This document shows, piece by piece, positions 1 through 8,717 of a stretch of 64,000 bases of DNA; the first letter of the stretch is position 1; every line of letters begins with the position of its first letter. The notes beneath the pieces were generated by a model. It was not told the origin of the DNA. It did no database searches and was given only the letters and a program-made list of their open reading frames with translations. The position numbers and the translations under genes were made by a program. The stretch lies in NCBI RefSeq assembly GCF_030490285.1, contig NZ_CP129884.1, positions 1,736,001 to 1,800,000 on the forward strand, given 5' to 3'. Source of the DNA: Methylomonas montana (lineage in GTDB: Bacteria; Pseudomonadota; Gammaproteobacteria; Methylococcales; Methylomonadaceae).

Positions 1-1077
1 TCCGGCGGTTTTGGCTTGCAACCAGCCGCTCAGTTTGTCGATAGTGGTCAGCGAGGTCGCCAAGTCTTCCAGATAGACCAGCTTGACTTGTTTTGCCAAC
101 AATTCCGCATCATGGTCCAGATGTGCCAATTCGATGAATTTGCGAGAGCTCAAGACGATGTTGACTTGTCCGGTCCGGCAGGTTGCAACCATGCCGTTGG
201 CGCCTAGCGAATAATTCAGCATCGCCGGTACGCGTTGATAGAGCTGCAAGCCCAGAATCACGTTCAGAGTCTTGCAGCTATTGGGCAGCAACACGCCTAT
301 GTTTTCGCCGGGTTGGGTGATGGCTCTAATCAGCTTGCCGACGATGATGCTGCGGGTAATCAGCGCGTCGTAGCTCAACGGTTTACGCTCCAGGTCTTCG
401 GCGACCGTATAGTTTCCGCCGAGAATGGCGCGTGCTTCCAGTAAGGCCGAGAATATCGTCTGTTGGTAATGACTGGTGGCGAACATCATTTCGGTCATGA
501 TGTCGGACAGAATGTGGCCGCTGTGTTTGCGGCGGGCCTTGCCGGTCACGTCGCCGTGGGTTTCGATCAGCGTTGGCGGCAAGATATGAATGGTGATGCG
601 CGGGAACCAGCGCTTGCGCACGACAGCGCCGAGTTTGGAAAAGCGGCTGTATTCCGCGCCGTCGATGCGTACGGGCAATATCGTGGCGCCGGACTTATCG
701 GCGACCATGCCGGGACCATCGTAAATCTTCATCAGCGAACCGGTAACGGTGATGCGGCCTTCCGGGAAAATCACGGTCTTGGTGTCGTTTTGCATATGAT
801 GGATCAGCGCTTTTAAAGACAGCGGATGAGTCGGGTCCATCGGAAACACTTTCGATAAGCGCAAGAACGGTCTCAGCCACCAGCGTTCGGAAATTTGGGT
901 GTTGATCGCAAAGGTGATGTCGTCGGGCAAAAACACGCCCAGCAACAGTGGATCCAGAAAAGAAGTGTGATTTGATAGGATCAGCACCCGATCACCGGCC
1001 TTGTCGTAATTTTCCAGACCCTTGACTTTGACCCTGAAAGCCAGCGTCAGTAGCCAGCGTAATGCAATTTTTAACAT
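1..1077 (-). CDS. aas: Aas-like bifunctional acyltransferase / acyl-ACP synthetase, 5' part only
   Basis: This reading frame runs off the left edge: 359 codons are present and there is no stop. Residues 1-200 are a PlsC-type 1-acyl-glycerophosphate acyltransferase domain with the catalytic HX4D motif (NHTSFLDP) and the FPEGR substrate motif. After about residue 230 the sequence turns into the N terminus of an AMP-dependent acyl-acid synthetase (GVLLPNS, NYSLGANGM). This order is that of Aas (2-acyl-GPE acyltransferase/acyl-ACP synthetase), which re-acylates lysophospholipids at the inner membrane. The start ATG at 1075-1077 has a good GGAGG ribosome site six bases upstream. Because the C-terminal ligase half lies outside the window, a fusion with a different synthetase cannot be excluded. 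Confidence 0.85.
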   Translation of the reverse strand, partial: MLKIALRWLLTLAFRVKVKGLENYDKAGDRVLILSNHTSFLDPLLLGVFLPDDITFAINTQISERWWLRPFLRLSKVFPMDPTHPLSLKALIHHMQNDTKTVIFPEGRITVTGSLMKIYDGPGMVADKSGATILPVRIDGAEYSRFSKLGAVVRKRWFPRITIHILPPTLIETHGDVTGKARRKHSGHILSDIMTEMMFATSHYQQTIFSALLEARAILGGNYTVAEDLERKPLSYDALITRSIIVGKLIRAITQPGENIGVLLPNSCKTLNVILGLQLYQRVPAMLNYSLGANGMVATCRTGQVNIVLSSRKFIELAHLDHDAELLAKQVKLVYLEDLATSLTTIDKLSGWLQAKTAG

Positions 1078-1403
1078 AGAATTCCTCCCGTGCGCGCATA
1101 TTAACAGACAGTTTGCGATTTGCCGGAGAGCACTATAAACATAAATTAAACTACGTTCAATTATAATTTGTCCAAGTTGGACGGATGGCTGTTTTTGATC
1201 AGCTTAGATGATCGTTGGGCGCGGTCGTTGTGCTGGAGGGCTGGTTTGATCGGCGCTGCATGTGTCCGGAGCCAAAACAAAAAAGCCATCTCAGTTGAAG
1301 ATGGCTTTTTTGTCATTTAGAGTCGACCCTTAAGTATACGTTCGGGCAGCCTCTAAAGCTCAACAAGCGAAACACCTGTGAAAAGGTCGGGTAAAGCGGT
1401 ATT
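1078..1403. other. Intergenic region between purK and aas
   Basis: 326 bases without a gene. It holds the symmetrical hairpin at 1279-1311 and, nearer the aas start, an AT-rich stretch (about 1130-1170) where an aas promoter would be expected. No convincing promoter hexamer pair could be assigned. Confidence 0.4.
1279..1311 (-). terminator. Bidirectional rho-independent terminator downstream of purEK
   Basis: A perfect 13-bp stem (arms 1279-1291 and 1299-1311) with a 7-base loop. The GC-rich core GCCATCT/AGATGGC is flanked by A6 on one side and T6 on the other, so it can end transcription on either strand. Its position about 90 bases after the purK stop suggests it ends the purEK transcript before aas. 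Confidence 0.85.
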
Positions 1404-2498
1404 TTACGAATCGTCGACCGCAAGTGCTAGATTCGCCAATTGCTGCAATGCTTCGCGGTAATCACTTTCGTTATCGGCTCTGATAGTGGCGTGCGCCACT
1501 TTACGACCTTTGCGCGGGGTTTTGTCGTATAGATGTAAATGTGAGTTTGGGATGATTAACAATGTCGCATCGTCGGCCAGACCGCCGATGAAGTTGACCA
1601 TGCCGGTGTAACCGCGCGGCTGGGTAGAACCCAGCGGCAAATCCAGGATCGCCCGCAAATGATTTTCGAATTGGCTGGTCTCGGCGCCTTCTATGCTCCA
1701 ATGTCCGGAGTTATGCACGCGCGGCGCGAATTCATTGGCCAGTAGCTCGCCGTTCAGGTCAAATAATTCCAAAGCAATCACGCCGACGTAATCGAGCTTT
1801 TCCAGCAACAGGCTGACGTAATTTTCCGCGATAGCTTGTTCCGCATCGTTAGCGCAACATTCGGCCACGCGCAGAATGCCGCCGCGATGTTGGTTTTCCG
1901 ATAAAGGGTAATAAGCGATTTCGCCGGATGGGCTGCGAGCGGCGATGATCGATACTTCGCGCTGAAACGGCACGAAGCCTTCGACAATAGACGCTGCGCC
2001 TTGCATGCTTTGCCAGGCCGTTTCCAGCGCCTCGGCCGATTTTAAAACCACTTGGCCCTTGCCGTCGTAACCCATCCGCCGGCTTTTGAGAATCGCCGGA
2101 TAGCCGATTTCGCTCATCGCTTGCTGCAGGTCCGCCAAACTATCGATGGCTGCGAACGGCGCAGTGCGGATGCCTAAATCTTTGAAGAAATTTTTTTCCA
2201 GCAGTCTATCCTGGGCGACAGCCAATGCACCGGCCGGCGGATAGACTTTGGTATGACTGGATAAAAACTCGGCAACATGAGCCGGTACGTTTTCAAATTC
2301 GTAAGTCACGATGTCGGCTTTTTCGGCCAGTTCCGCCAACAAATCCGGATCGTCGTAAGCGCCCAATAAATGTTCGCTCAAACCGGCGGCGCCGGCATTG
2401 ACGTCAGGATCGAGCACGATGAATTTCAATCCCAGCGGATAACCGGCCAGAGCGATCATTCTGGCGAGTTGGCCGCCACCCAAAATGCCTATTTTCAT
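1404..2498 (-). CDS. purK: N5-carboxyaminoimidazole ribonucleotide synthase PurK
   Basis: PurK makes N5-CAIR from AIR, bicarbonate and ATP in purine biosynthesis. The 364-residue protein has the usual family length. It begins with the Rossmann-like [11 protein letters not shown] loop, has the ATP-grasp binding segment [10 protein letters not shown] near residue 140 and the C-terminal [14 protein letters not shown] block with metal and ATP ligands. Its ATG overlaps the purE stop by four bases, so the two are translationally coupled. PurE, its partner enzyme, precedes it in the operon. Nothing unusual was seen. Confidence 0.97.
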   Translation of the reverse strand: MKIGILGGGQLARMIALAGYPLGLKFIVLDPDVNAGAAGLSEHLLGAYDDPDLLAELAEKADIVTYEFENVPAHVAEFLSSHTKVYPPAGALAVAQDRLLEKNFFKDLGIRTAPFAAIDSLADLQQAMSEIGYPAILKSRRMGYDGKGQVVLKSAEALETAWQSMQGAASIVEGFVPFQREVSIIAARSPSGEIAYYPLSENQHRGGILRVAECCANDAEQAIAENYVSLLLEKLDYVGVIALELFDLNGELLANEFAPRVHNSGHWSIEGAETSQFENHLRAILDLPLGSTQPRGYTGMVNFIGGLADDATLLIIPNSHLHLYDKTPRKGRKVAHATIRADNESDYREALQQLANLALAVDDS

Positions 2499-2992
2499 CC
2501 GGCCACCTGTCTTGGATCGGGGGTGGCGATCACACTGTCGGTTTGCTGTTGACGATAGGCATCCAGCGCCGGACGGTATTGCGGATGTTTATTGCTGACA
2601 ATCGCTGCGGCCAGCAGTGCGGCATTGATGGCGCCGGCCTTGCCGATCGCCAGCGTACCGACCGGAATGCCGGCCGGCATTTGCACGATGGATAATAAAG
2701 AGTCCATGCCGTTCAAGGCTTTTGACTGCACGGGTACGCCCAATACCGGTAATGCGGTCTTGGCGGCGGTCATGCCGGGCAAATGCGCGGCGCCGCCGGC
2801 ACCGGCGATGATCACTTCCAGACCCTTGCCTTCGGCGGTTTCCGCATATTGAAACAGCTTGTCGGGGGTACGGTGCGCCGATACCACTTCCACTTCATGC
2901 GGAATTTCAAGATGTTCTAGGGTTTGCGCTGCATGTTGCATGGTTTCCCAATCGGATGTGGAACCCATGATGATGCCTATCAATGCGGTCAT
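2495..2992 (-). CDS. purE: N5-CAIR mutase PurE (class I)
   Basis: PurE converts N5-CAIR to CAIR. Seen are GSTSDW at the N terminus, SAHRTP and [11 protein letters not shown], the three loops that build the active site of class I PurE; the 165-residue length fits. A longer reading frame starts at 3022, but the ATG at 2990-2992 is preceded by CCGGAG at 8 bases and begins the conserved [11 protein letters not shown], so that start is used. It is the first gene of the purEK unit and is divergent from ccmA, with 146 bases between the two starts. Confidence 0.96.
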   Translation of the reverse strand: MTALIGIIMGSTSDWETMQHAAQTLEHLEIPHEVEVVSAHRTPDKLFQYAETAEGKGLEVIIAGAGGAAHLPGMTAAKTALPVLGVPVQSKALNGMDSLLSIVQMPAGIPVGTLAIGKAGAINAALLAAAIVSNKHPQYRPALDAYRQQQTDSVIATPDPRQVAG

Positions 2993-3070
2993 GCAAAATC
3001 TCCGGTATCTGCAATAAATCAAAACGGGCTGGATTATCGCATAAATGTTCGGTTTTTCTCTGTCGGCAAG

Positions 3071-3099
3071 TTGGGAACAAGACCGGGCTTAGTGATAAG
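3071..3099 (+). promoter_or_regulatory. Candidate sigma-70 promoter for the ccm operon
   Basis: TTGGGA and GATAAG separated by exactly 17 bases, ending 40 bases before the ccmA start. Both hexamers match the consensus at four of six positions. It lies in the only intergenic space from which the overlapped ccm genes could be transcribed. No test beyond pattern matching was possible. Confidence 0.35.
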
Positions 3100-3138
3100 A
3101 TAGCGCCCCTCGTAATGTTTCAGCCTAAGGATGGATGA

Positions 3139-3771
3139 ATGAACCACTCGCAACACGCTTCGCTGCAGGCCAGTGAATTATCGTGTTTCCGCGATGAGCG
3201 CTTGTTGTTTTCCGATTTGAATTTCGGGCTGCATGCTGGCGAGACCTTGCTGCTGGAAGGCGCCAATGGCAGCGGCAAGACCTCGTTGTTGCGTATCCTG
3301 TGCGGATTTAGAGCAGCCGATGCCGGCGAGATATATTGGTGTGGCAGCAAAATCGCCGATAGCAGTTATTACAACGACATGGCTTATGTCGGTCATGCCG
3401 ACGGTACCAAGAAGGAATTGACGGTGCTGGAAAATCTGAAATTCGCGCTGGCCTTGGGCAGCGCCGGCAAATACGACATCGAGCAGGCTTTGGATAAGGT
3501 GCAATTGGCCGGGTTTGACGACAATCCGGTGCATACCTTGTCCGCCGGGCAAAAGCGACGACTATCGCTGGCGCGCTTGTTGATTACCCATAACTTGCTG
3601 TGGATACTCGACGAACCGTTTACCTCGCTGGATAGACAAGGCATCAAATTGATAGAATCGCTAATGGCCGAGCACATCGAGCACGGCGGCATGGCGGTTT
3701 TGACCTCCCATCACGATTTAAGCATGGCCGATCTCAATCTGAAACGCATCCATCTGCAAGCATGCCAATAA
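3139..3771 (+). CDS. ccmA: Haem exporter ATP-binding subunit CcmA
   Basis: ATPase of the CcmABCD complex that releases holo-CcmE in cytochrome c maturation system I. The 210 residues form one ABC domain: Walker A GANGSGKTS near residue 41, signature LSAGQKRR near 136, Walker B LLWILDEP near 154 and the switch histidine in LTSHHD. It has an AAGGA ribosome site and is the first gene of a nine-gene operon in which neighbours overlap or nearly touch; ccmB begins ten bases before its stop. Confidence 0.95.
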   Translation: MNHSQHASLQASELSCFRDERLLFSDLNFGLHAGETLLLEGANGSGKTSLLRILCGFRAADAGEIYWCGSKIADSSYYNDMAYVGHADGTKKELTVLENLKFALALGSAGKYDIEQALDKVQLAGFDDNPVHTLSAGQKRRLSLARLLITHNLLWILDEPFTSLDRQGIKLIESLMAEHIEHGGMAVLTSHHDLSMADLNLKRIHLQACQ

Positions 3772-4436
3772 TCCAGGCTTTCTGGGCGATCATTCGCCGC
3801 GATTTGTTGCTGGCGTTTCGGCGCCGCGCCGAAATGGCCAATCCGCTGTTTTTTTTCGTGCTGGTAGTGACCTTGTTCCCGCTGGCCGTCGGCGCGCAAC
3901 CTAATCTGTTGCGGGCGATGGCGCCGGGCGTGATCTGGGTGTCCGCGTTATTGGCGGCCTTGTTATCCTTGGATAGTTTATTCCGTAGCGATTTCGAGGA
4001 CGGTTCGTTGGAGCAAATGCTGCTCAGTCCGCATGCCTTATCGGTATTGGTGTTGGGCAAGATCATCGCTCACTGGCTAGTGACTGGCCTGCCATTGTTG
4101 TTAGTCGCACCCCTGCTGGCGATGTTTTTAGGGCTGCCCGAACAAGCGATGGGAACTTTGTGGCTGACATTGATCTTAGCTACTCCGCTGCTGAGCCTGA
4201 TCGGCGCCATCGGCGTGGCATTGACGGTCGGTTTGCGCCGGGGCGGCATGTTGTTGTCCTTATTGGTATTGCCTTTGTATGTACCGGTGTTGATCTTTGC
4301 TAGTGGAGCTGTCGATAGGGCTGCCAGCGGCTTGCCGGTCGGCGCCCAACTGTATATTTTATTGGCCATGTTGTTGTCGGCACTGGTATTGGTACCGTTG
4401 CCGACGGCGGCCGCGTTAAAAATGAGTGTTAATTGA
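3762..4436 (+). CDS. ccmB: Haem exporter permease CcmB
   Basis: Membrane subunit paired with CcmA. The 224 residues are strongly hydrophobic with about six predicted membrane segments. Characteristic features are the N-terminal IIRRDLLLAFRRRAE and the SLFRSDFEDGSLEQML segment, which is typical of CcmB. It overlaps ccmA by ten bases and touches ccmC, consistent with a stoichiometric inner-membrane complex. Confidence 0.94.
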   Translation: MPIIQAFWAIIRRDLLLAFRRRAEMANPLFFFVLVVTLFPLAVGAQPNLLRAMAPGVIWVSALLAALLSLDSLFRSDFEDGSLEQMLLSPHALSVLVLGKIIAHWLVTGLPLLLVAPLLAMFLGLPEQAMGTLWLTLILATPLLSLIGAIGVALTVGLRRGGMLLSLLVLPLYVPVLIFASGAVDRAASGLPVGAQLYILLAMLLSALVLVPLPTAAALKMSVN

Positions 4437-5197
4437 TGTCTTGGATACCTGCACCGGTTAGCCGGTTTTTTCATCGTACTTCGTCGCCGCCACATTTTTA
4501 TGCATTGGCGGATCGGTTTATTCCCTGGTTGACGATTATTTTTTTGATTTTGTTGGTTTCCGGCCTTTATCTGGGCTTATATCAGGCACCGACCGATTAT
4601 CAGCAAGGCGACAGTTACCGGATCATTTATATCCATGTGCCGGCGGCCTGGATGTCCTTGTTCATTTACGTGCTGATGGCGGTGATGGGTGGCATAGCGC
4701 TGGTCTGGCGCATGAAACTGGCGGAAGTGATGCTGATCGGCAGCGCGCCTATCGGCGCCGGCTTTACCTTCGTGGCCCTGGTGACCGGCTCCTTGTGGGG
4801 CAAGCCAATGTGGGGTACCTGGTGGGTGTGGGATGCGCGCTTGACCTTCGAGTTGATCCTGTTGTTTCAGTATCTGGGGGTCATCAGTTTGTACGGCGCG
4901 ATCGAAGACAAACGCTCGGCGGCGCGCGCGGTGTCGATATTGGCATTGGTTGGGGTGGTCAATGTACCCATCATCCATTATTCGGTGGAATGGTGGAACA
5001 CGCTGCATCAAGGTCCGACCGTCAGCAAGATGGATAAGCCTTCCATTCACCTCAGTATGCTGGTGCCATTGTTGCTGATGGCGGTGGCTTTCAAATTTTA
5101 TTACCTGATCGCGGTATTGCAGGCTGCGAAACTGGAATTATTGAAGCGCGAAACAAGCTCGCAATGGGTTAAAGCGCTGCTGGAGAAACAGGCATGA
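4436..5197 (+). CDS. ccmC: Haem delivery protein CcmC
   Basis: CcmC presents haem to the chaperone CcmE on the periplasmic face of the inner membrane. The 253-residue protein has six hydrophobic segments and the tryptophan-rich WWVWDARLT (WWD) haem-handling motif near residue 128, flanked by histidines in YIHVPAAW and IIHYSVEWW. The reading frame is open from a TTG at 4433, but the ATG at 4436, which overlaps the ccmB stop by one base, is the more likely start. Confidence 0.95.
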   Translation: MSWIPAPVSRFFHRTSSPPHFYALADRFIPWLTIIFLILLVSGLYLGLYQAPTDYQQGDSYRIIYIHVPAAWMSLFIYVLMAVMGGIALVWRMKLAEVMLIGSAPIGAGFTFVALVTGSLWGKPMWGTWWVWDARLTFELILLFQYLGVISLYGAIEDKRSAARAVSILALVGVVNVPIIHYSVEWWNTLHQGPTVSKMDKPSIHLSMLVPLLLMAVAFKFYYLIAVLQAAKLELLKRETSSQWVKALLEKQA

Positions 5198-5361
5198 GCT
5201 GGGAAAGCTTTTTATACATGGGCGGCTACGCCATCTACGTCTGGCCGGCTTACGGTGTGACCGCACTGGTATTGGTCGTCAACATCGTTTGGCCGGTGCT
5301 GCAACGCAAGCAGCTGCTGCGACAACTCACTATTAAACAAAAACGCACGCAAGCACGATGA
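5194..5361 (+). CDS. ccmD: Haem exporter small membrane protein CcmD
   Basis: A 55-residue protein that fits exactly between ccmC and ccmE, overlapping each by four bases. It starts MSWESFLYMGGYAIYVWPAYG, has one membrane helix (about residues 17-36) and a basic cytoplasmic tail (KQKRTQAR). This is the classical CcmD layout. CcmD is needed for release of holo-CcmE from CcmABC. It is identified by position and composition as much as by sequence, because the family is short. Confidence 0.9.
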   Translation: MSWESFLYMGGYAIYVWPAYGVTALVLVVNIVWPVLQRKQLLRQLTIKQKRTQAR

Positions 5362-5792
5362 AACCGATACGAAAACAGCGTTTGATATTGATCGTTTTAA
5401 TGTTGGTGGTGCTGGGATTGGCCGCGACGTTTGCGTTAAAAGCCTTTAACGAAAATCTGATGTATTTTTTCTCCACCAGCGATGTGGCGGCCGGTAAGGC
5501 GCCGAATAACGCGGTGTTTCGTTTGGGTGGTATGGTCGTCAAAGGCAGCGTGGAACGGCCGAATGCCGATTTATTGGTGCGTTTTAAACTTAGCGATTTC
5601 GAAAAGGAAGTGACGGTGGAATATTCAGGCATCTTGCCGGATTTGTTTAGGGAAGGGCAGGGCATCGTCGCCAAAGGCCAATTGGACAGCCGAGGCGTGT
5701 TCGTCGCCGAAGAAGTGCTGGCCAAACACGATGAAAACTACATGCCGCCGGAAGTGGCCGGCAGCCTGAAAAAACCGGCGGCGCAACCATGA
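5358..5792 (+). CDS. ccmE: Periplasmic haem chaperone CcmE
   Basis: CcmE carries haem covalently and passes it to CcmF/H. The 144-residue protein has an N-terminal membrane anchor (about residues 8-28), an OB-fold beta domain and the haem-attachment site LAKHDENYMPPE with His124 and Tyr128 in the HxxxY arrangement. A short Pro/Lys tail follows. It overlaps ccmD and ccmF by four bases each. Confidence 0.96.
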   Translation: MKPIRKQRLILIVLMLVVLGLAATFALKAFNENLMYFFSTSDVAAGKAPNNAVFRLGGMVVKGSVERPNADLLVRFKLSDFEKEVTVEYSGILPDLFREGQGIVAKGQLDSRGVFVAEEVLAKHDENYMPPEVAGSLKKPAAQP

Positions 5793-7726
5793 TCCCGGAA
5801 ATCGGTCATTTTGCATTGATCCTGGCCTTGTGCATGGCAGTAGTACAAGGCGTGTTGCCTATCATCGGCGCTGGAAAAGCTATCACCGGTTGGGTGCATG
5901 TCGCCAAACCCGCCGCGTTTGGGCAGTTGTTGTTCATGGCCTTAGCTTATGGTTGCTTGACCGCCAGTTTCATCAGCCACGATTTTTCGGTGGCGTATGT
6001 CGCGCAAAATTCCAATACCGCCTTGCCGTTGATTTACCTGATTTCCGGGGTGTGGGGCGCGCACGAAGGTTCCTTATTGCTGTGGGCGTTGACTTTATCG
6101 ATCTGGACCGGCTTGGTCGCTGCGTTTAGCGGGCATATCCCCGATGCCACCCGCGCTCGCGTGTTGGGGGTAATGGGTTTGGTCAGCATCGGCTTTATCC
6201 TGTTTTTATTGCTGACTTCCAATCCGTTTGAACGCTTGTTTCCGTACCCGCCCGAAGGCCGCGACTTGAATCCCTTATTGCAAGATCCAGGCTTGGCGAT
6301 TCACCCGCCGATGCTGTACATGGGTTATGTTGGTTTCTCGGTGGCGTTTGCATTTTCCATCGCGGCGTTGCTGGAAGGACGGCTGGACGCGGCCTGGGCG
6401 CGCTGGTCGCGGCCCTGGACCAATATCGCCTGGATGTTTTTGACGCTGGGAATCACGCTGGGCAGTTGGTGGGCCTATTACGAACTGGGCTGGGGTGGCT
6501 GGTGGTTCTGGGACCCGGTCGAAAACGCCTCGTTCATGCCTTGGTTGGTCAGCACTGCGTTGATACACTCGCTGGCAGCCACCGAAAAACGTGGTGTGTT
6601 CAAAACCTGGACGGTGTTGCTGGCGATTTTCGCGTTTTCCTTGAGTTTGCTCGGCACCTTCCTGGTCCGTTCCGGGGTATTGACTTCGGTACATGCCTTC
6701 GCCAGCGATCCTTCCCGTGGTCTGTTTATATTGATATTCCTGGCCGTAGTGGTCGGCGGCTCACTGCTGCTGTACGCGATTCGCGCACCGCAGGTGAAAA
6801 GCCACGCGCGTTTCGAGTTGGTGTCGCGGGAATCGGTATTGTTGGTCAACAATGTGTTGCTGGTGGTTACCGCCGCCAGCATCTTGCTGGGTACCTTGTA
6901 TCCGCTGGTGGTCGATGCGCTGGGATTGGGCAAATTGTCGGTCGGCCCACCGTATTTCAATGCGGTGTTCATTCCGTTGATGGCGCCGCTAGCGCTGGTG
7001 GTCGGGCTTGGTGTTTTGATGCGCTGGAAAAGTGACGATCTGAAGGCTTTAGGCATACGGGTACGTTGGCTGATTGCAGCTTCTGTGGGTCTGGCGTTAT
7101 TGACGCCGTTACTGATGCCGTTTTATTCCTGGGGTGCGGCCTTGGGTACTGGTTTGGCTTTATGGACCTTGGCCATCACCGGCCTGGCTTTCAAACAACG
7201 CCTGCAAAGCTGGTCCTGGCAGCGTCTGCGACAAATTCCTGCCGGCTTTTACGGCATGACTTTGGCGCATTTCGGTATCGCGGTGTTCGTGATCGGTATT
7301 ACTTTTACCTCGGTGTATAGCATCGAACGCGACGTGCGCTTGGCGCCGGAAGAAACCTTGGATTTATTCGGTTATGTGTTCCAGTTTCATGGCGTGAAAA
7401 GCACCGAAGGGCCGAATTACCGCGCCGAGCAGGGTTATCTAACCGTCAGCCACGACGGTATAACCGTCGCCGAGCTATCTCCGCAAAAACGGGTTTATCG
7501 GGTGCAAACCATGCCGATGACCGAGGCAGCCATCGACGCCGGCGTGTTCCGCGATCTGTTCGTGGCCTTGGGCGAACCCTTGGGTGAGCAGGGCGCCTGG
7601 AGTTTGCGAGTCTATTACAAAGCCTTCATCCGCTGGATCTGGATGGGCGGGGTGTTCATGGCCTTGGGTGGCCTGATTGCCGCCAGCGACCGCCGCTATC
7701 GTTTGCTTAACAAACCCATTTCGTAA
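5789..7726 (+). CDS. ccmF: Cytochrome c haem lyase subunit CcmF
   Basis: Core of the haem ligation complex CcmFHI, which attaches haem to CxxCH apocytochromes. The 645-residue length is typical. There are many hydrophobic segments and the WWD motif GWGGWWFWDPVENASFMPW near residue 230. Histidines flanking it and further ones near residues 172 and 490 are positioned as in the family. A large periplasmic loop lies near the C terminus. Translation is coupled to ccmE by a four-base overlap. Confidence 0.97.
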   Translation: MIPEIGHFALILALCMAVVQGVLPIIGAGKAITGWVHVAKPAAFGQLLFMALAYGCLTASFISHDFSVAYVAQNSNTALPLIYLISGVWGAHEGSLLLWALTLSIWTGLVAAFSGHIPDATRARVLGVMGLVSIGFILFLLLTSNPFERLFPYPPEGRDLNPLLQDPGLAIHPPMLYMGYVGFSVAFAFSIAALLEGRLDAAWARWSRPWTNIAWMFLTLGITLGSWWAYYELGWGGWWFWDPVENASFMPWLVSTALIHSLAATEKRGVFKTWTVLLAIFAFSLSLLGTFLVRSGVLTSVHAFASDPSRGLFILIFLAVVVGGSLLLYAIRAPQVKSHARFELVSRESVLLVNNVLLVVTAASILLGTLYPLVVDALGLGKLSVGPPYFNAVFIPLMAPLALVVGLGVLMRWKSDDLKALGIRVRWLIAASVGLALLTPLLMPFYSWGAALGTGLALWTLAITGLAFKQRLQSWSWQRLRQIPAGFYGMTLAHFGIAVFVIGITFTSVYSIERDVRLAPEETLDLFGYVFQFHGVKSTEGPNYRAEQGYLTVSHDGITVAELSPQKRVYRVQTMPMTEAAIDAGVFRDLFVALGEPLGEQGAWSLRVYYKAFIRWIWMGGVFMALGGLIAASDRRYRLLNKPIS

Positions 7727-7731
7727 CGTTA

Positions 7732-8262
7732 ATGAAATATTTGCTACCGCTGCTATTGTTCATCGCCTTGTCGATTTTTTTGGCGATCGGTTTAAAGCTC
7801 AATCCTAGGGAAATCCCGTCGCCGCTAATCGACAAACCGGCGCCGGCGTTTAATCTGCCGATTTTGGCAACCCCGGAGCAGCATCTGAGCCAGGCCGATT
7901 TTAAAGGTAAAGTCTGGCTGCTGAATGTCTGGGCGTCCTGGTGCGTATCCTGCCGCGAGGAGCATCCCTTATTGATCGAGCTTGCTAAGCAAAATAAGGT
8001 GATGCTGGTCGGTTTGAACTATAAAGACGAGGCTCAGGCTGCCAACGCCTGGCTGGGCAAACACGGCAATCCTTATAACGTCAGCGTGATGGACGCTGAC
8101 GGCCGCGTTGGCATCGATTACGGCGTCTATGGCGTGCCGGAAACCTTCGTGATCGATAAGCGCGGCGTGGTGCGTTACAAACATACCGGTCCGATCCAGC
8201 CCGGCGAACTGGAAAAAATCTTCCTGCCGCTGATCGAACAACTGGAGGCGGAAAGCGCATGA
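7732..8262 (+). CDS. ccmG: Thiol:disulfide interchange protein CcmG (DsbE)
   Basis: Membrane-tethered thioredoxin-like protein that keeps apocytochrome cysteines reduced for haem attachment. Residues 5-22 are the anchor; the active site is WASWCVSCREEHP, followed by the cis-proline segment YGVYGVPETFVID. The CVSC pair differs from the commoner CPTC/CVPC variants but keeps CxxC. It lies five bases after ccmF and overlaps ccmH by four bases. Confidence 0.94.
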   Translation: MKYLLPLLLFIALSIFLAIGLKLNPREIPSPLIDKPAPAFNLPILATPEQHLSQADFKGKVWLLNVWASWCVSCREEHPLLIELAKQNKVMLVGLNYKDEAQAANAWLGKHGNPYNVSVMDADGRVGIDYGVYGVPETFVIDKRGVVRYKHTGPIQPGELEKIFLPLIEQLEAESA

Positions 8263-8717
8263 AAACTCTCTACGCCTTGATCTTGTCGCTGTTTGTCTAC
8301 CAGGCTCAAGCCGAGATCGAATATCGCGACTTCAAACAACCGGAGCAAGAACAGGCTTATCAAACCCTGATTTCCGAGCTGCGTTGCCTGGTCTGCCAAA
8401 ACCAGACCATCGCCGATTCAAACGCCGACCTGGCCAAGGATCTGCGCCGGCAAGTTTACGAAATGCTGCAACAAGGTAAATCCCGGCAAGACATCGTCGA
8501 TTTCATGACCGACCGCTACGGCGATTTCGTGATGTACAAGCCGGCCTTGAAATTGAAAACCATGTTGCTCTGGTTGGGCCCCGTGCTGTTCCTGGTCATC
8601 GGCTTGGCCACGGTTTGGGTGTTACGCAGCAAAACCAGCACCAGCGAGGATCAATCGCTAACGAAAGAGCAACAGGCCAAGCTAAACAGCATTTTGGAAA
8701 AAGGTGACGACGCGTGA
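8259..8717 (+). CDS. ccmH: Cytochrome c maturation protein CcmH (CcmL type)
   Basis: Apocytochrome-binding thiol oxidoreductase. The 152-residue protein has a signal peptide (YALILSLFVYQAQA), the LRCLVCQNQTIADSNADLA motif with the LRCxxCQ active site, and one membrane helix near residues 105-123. It corresponds to the short N-terminal half of E. coli CcmH; the TPR half is the separate next gene. Confidence 0.94.
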   Translation: MKTLYALILSLFVYQAQAEIEYRDFKQPEQEQAYQTLISELRCLVCQNQTIADSNADLAKDLRRQVYEMLQQGKSRQDIVDFMTDRYGDFVMYKPALKLKTMLLWLGPVLFLVIGLATVWVLRSKTSTSEDQSLTKEQQAKLNSILEKGDDA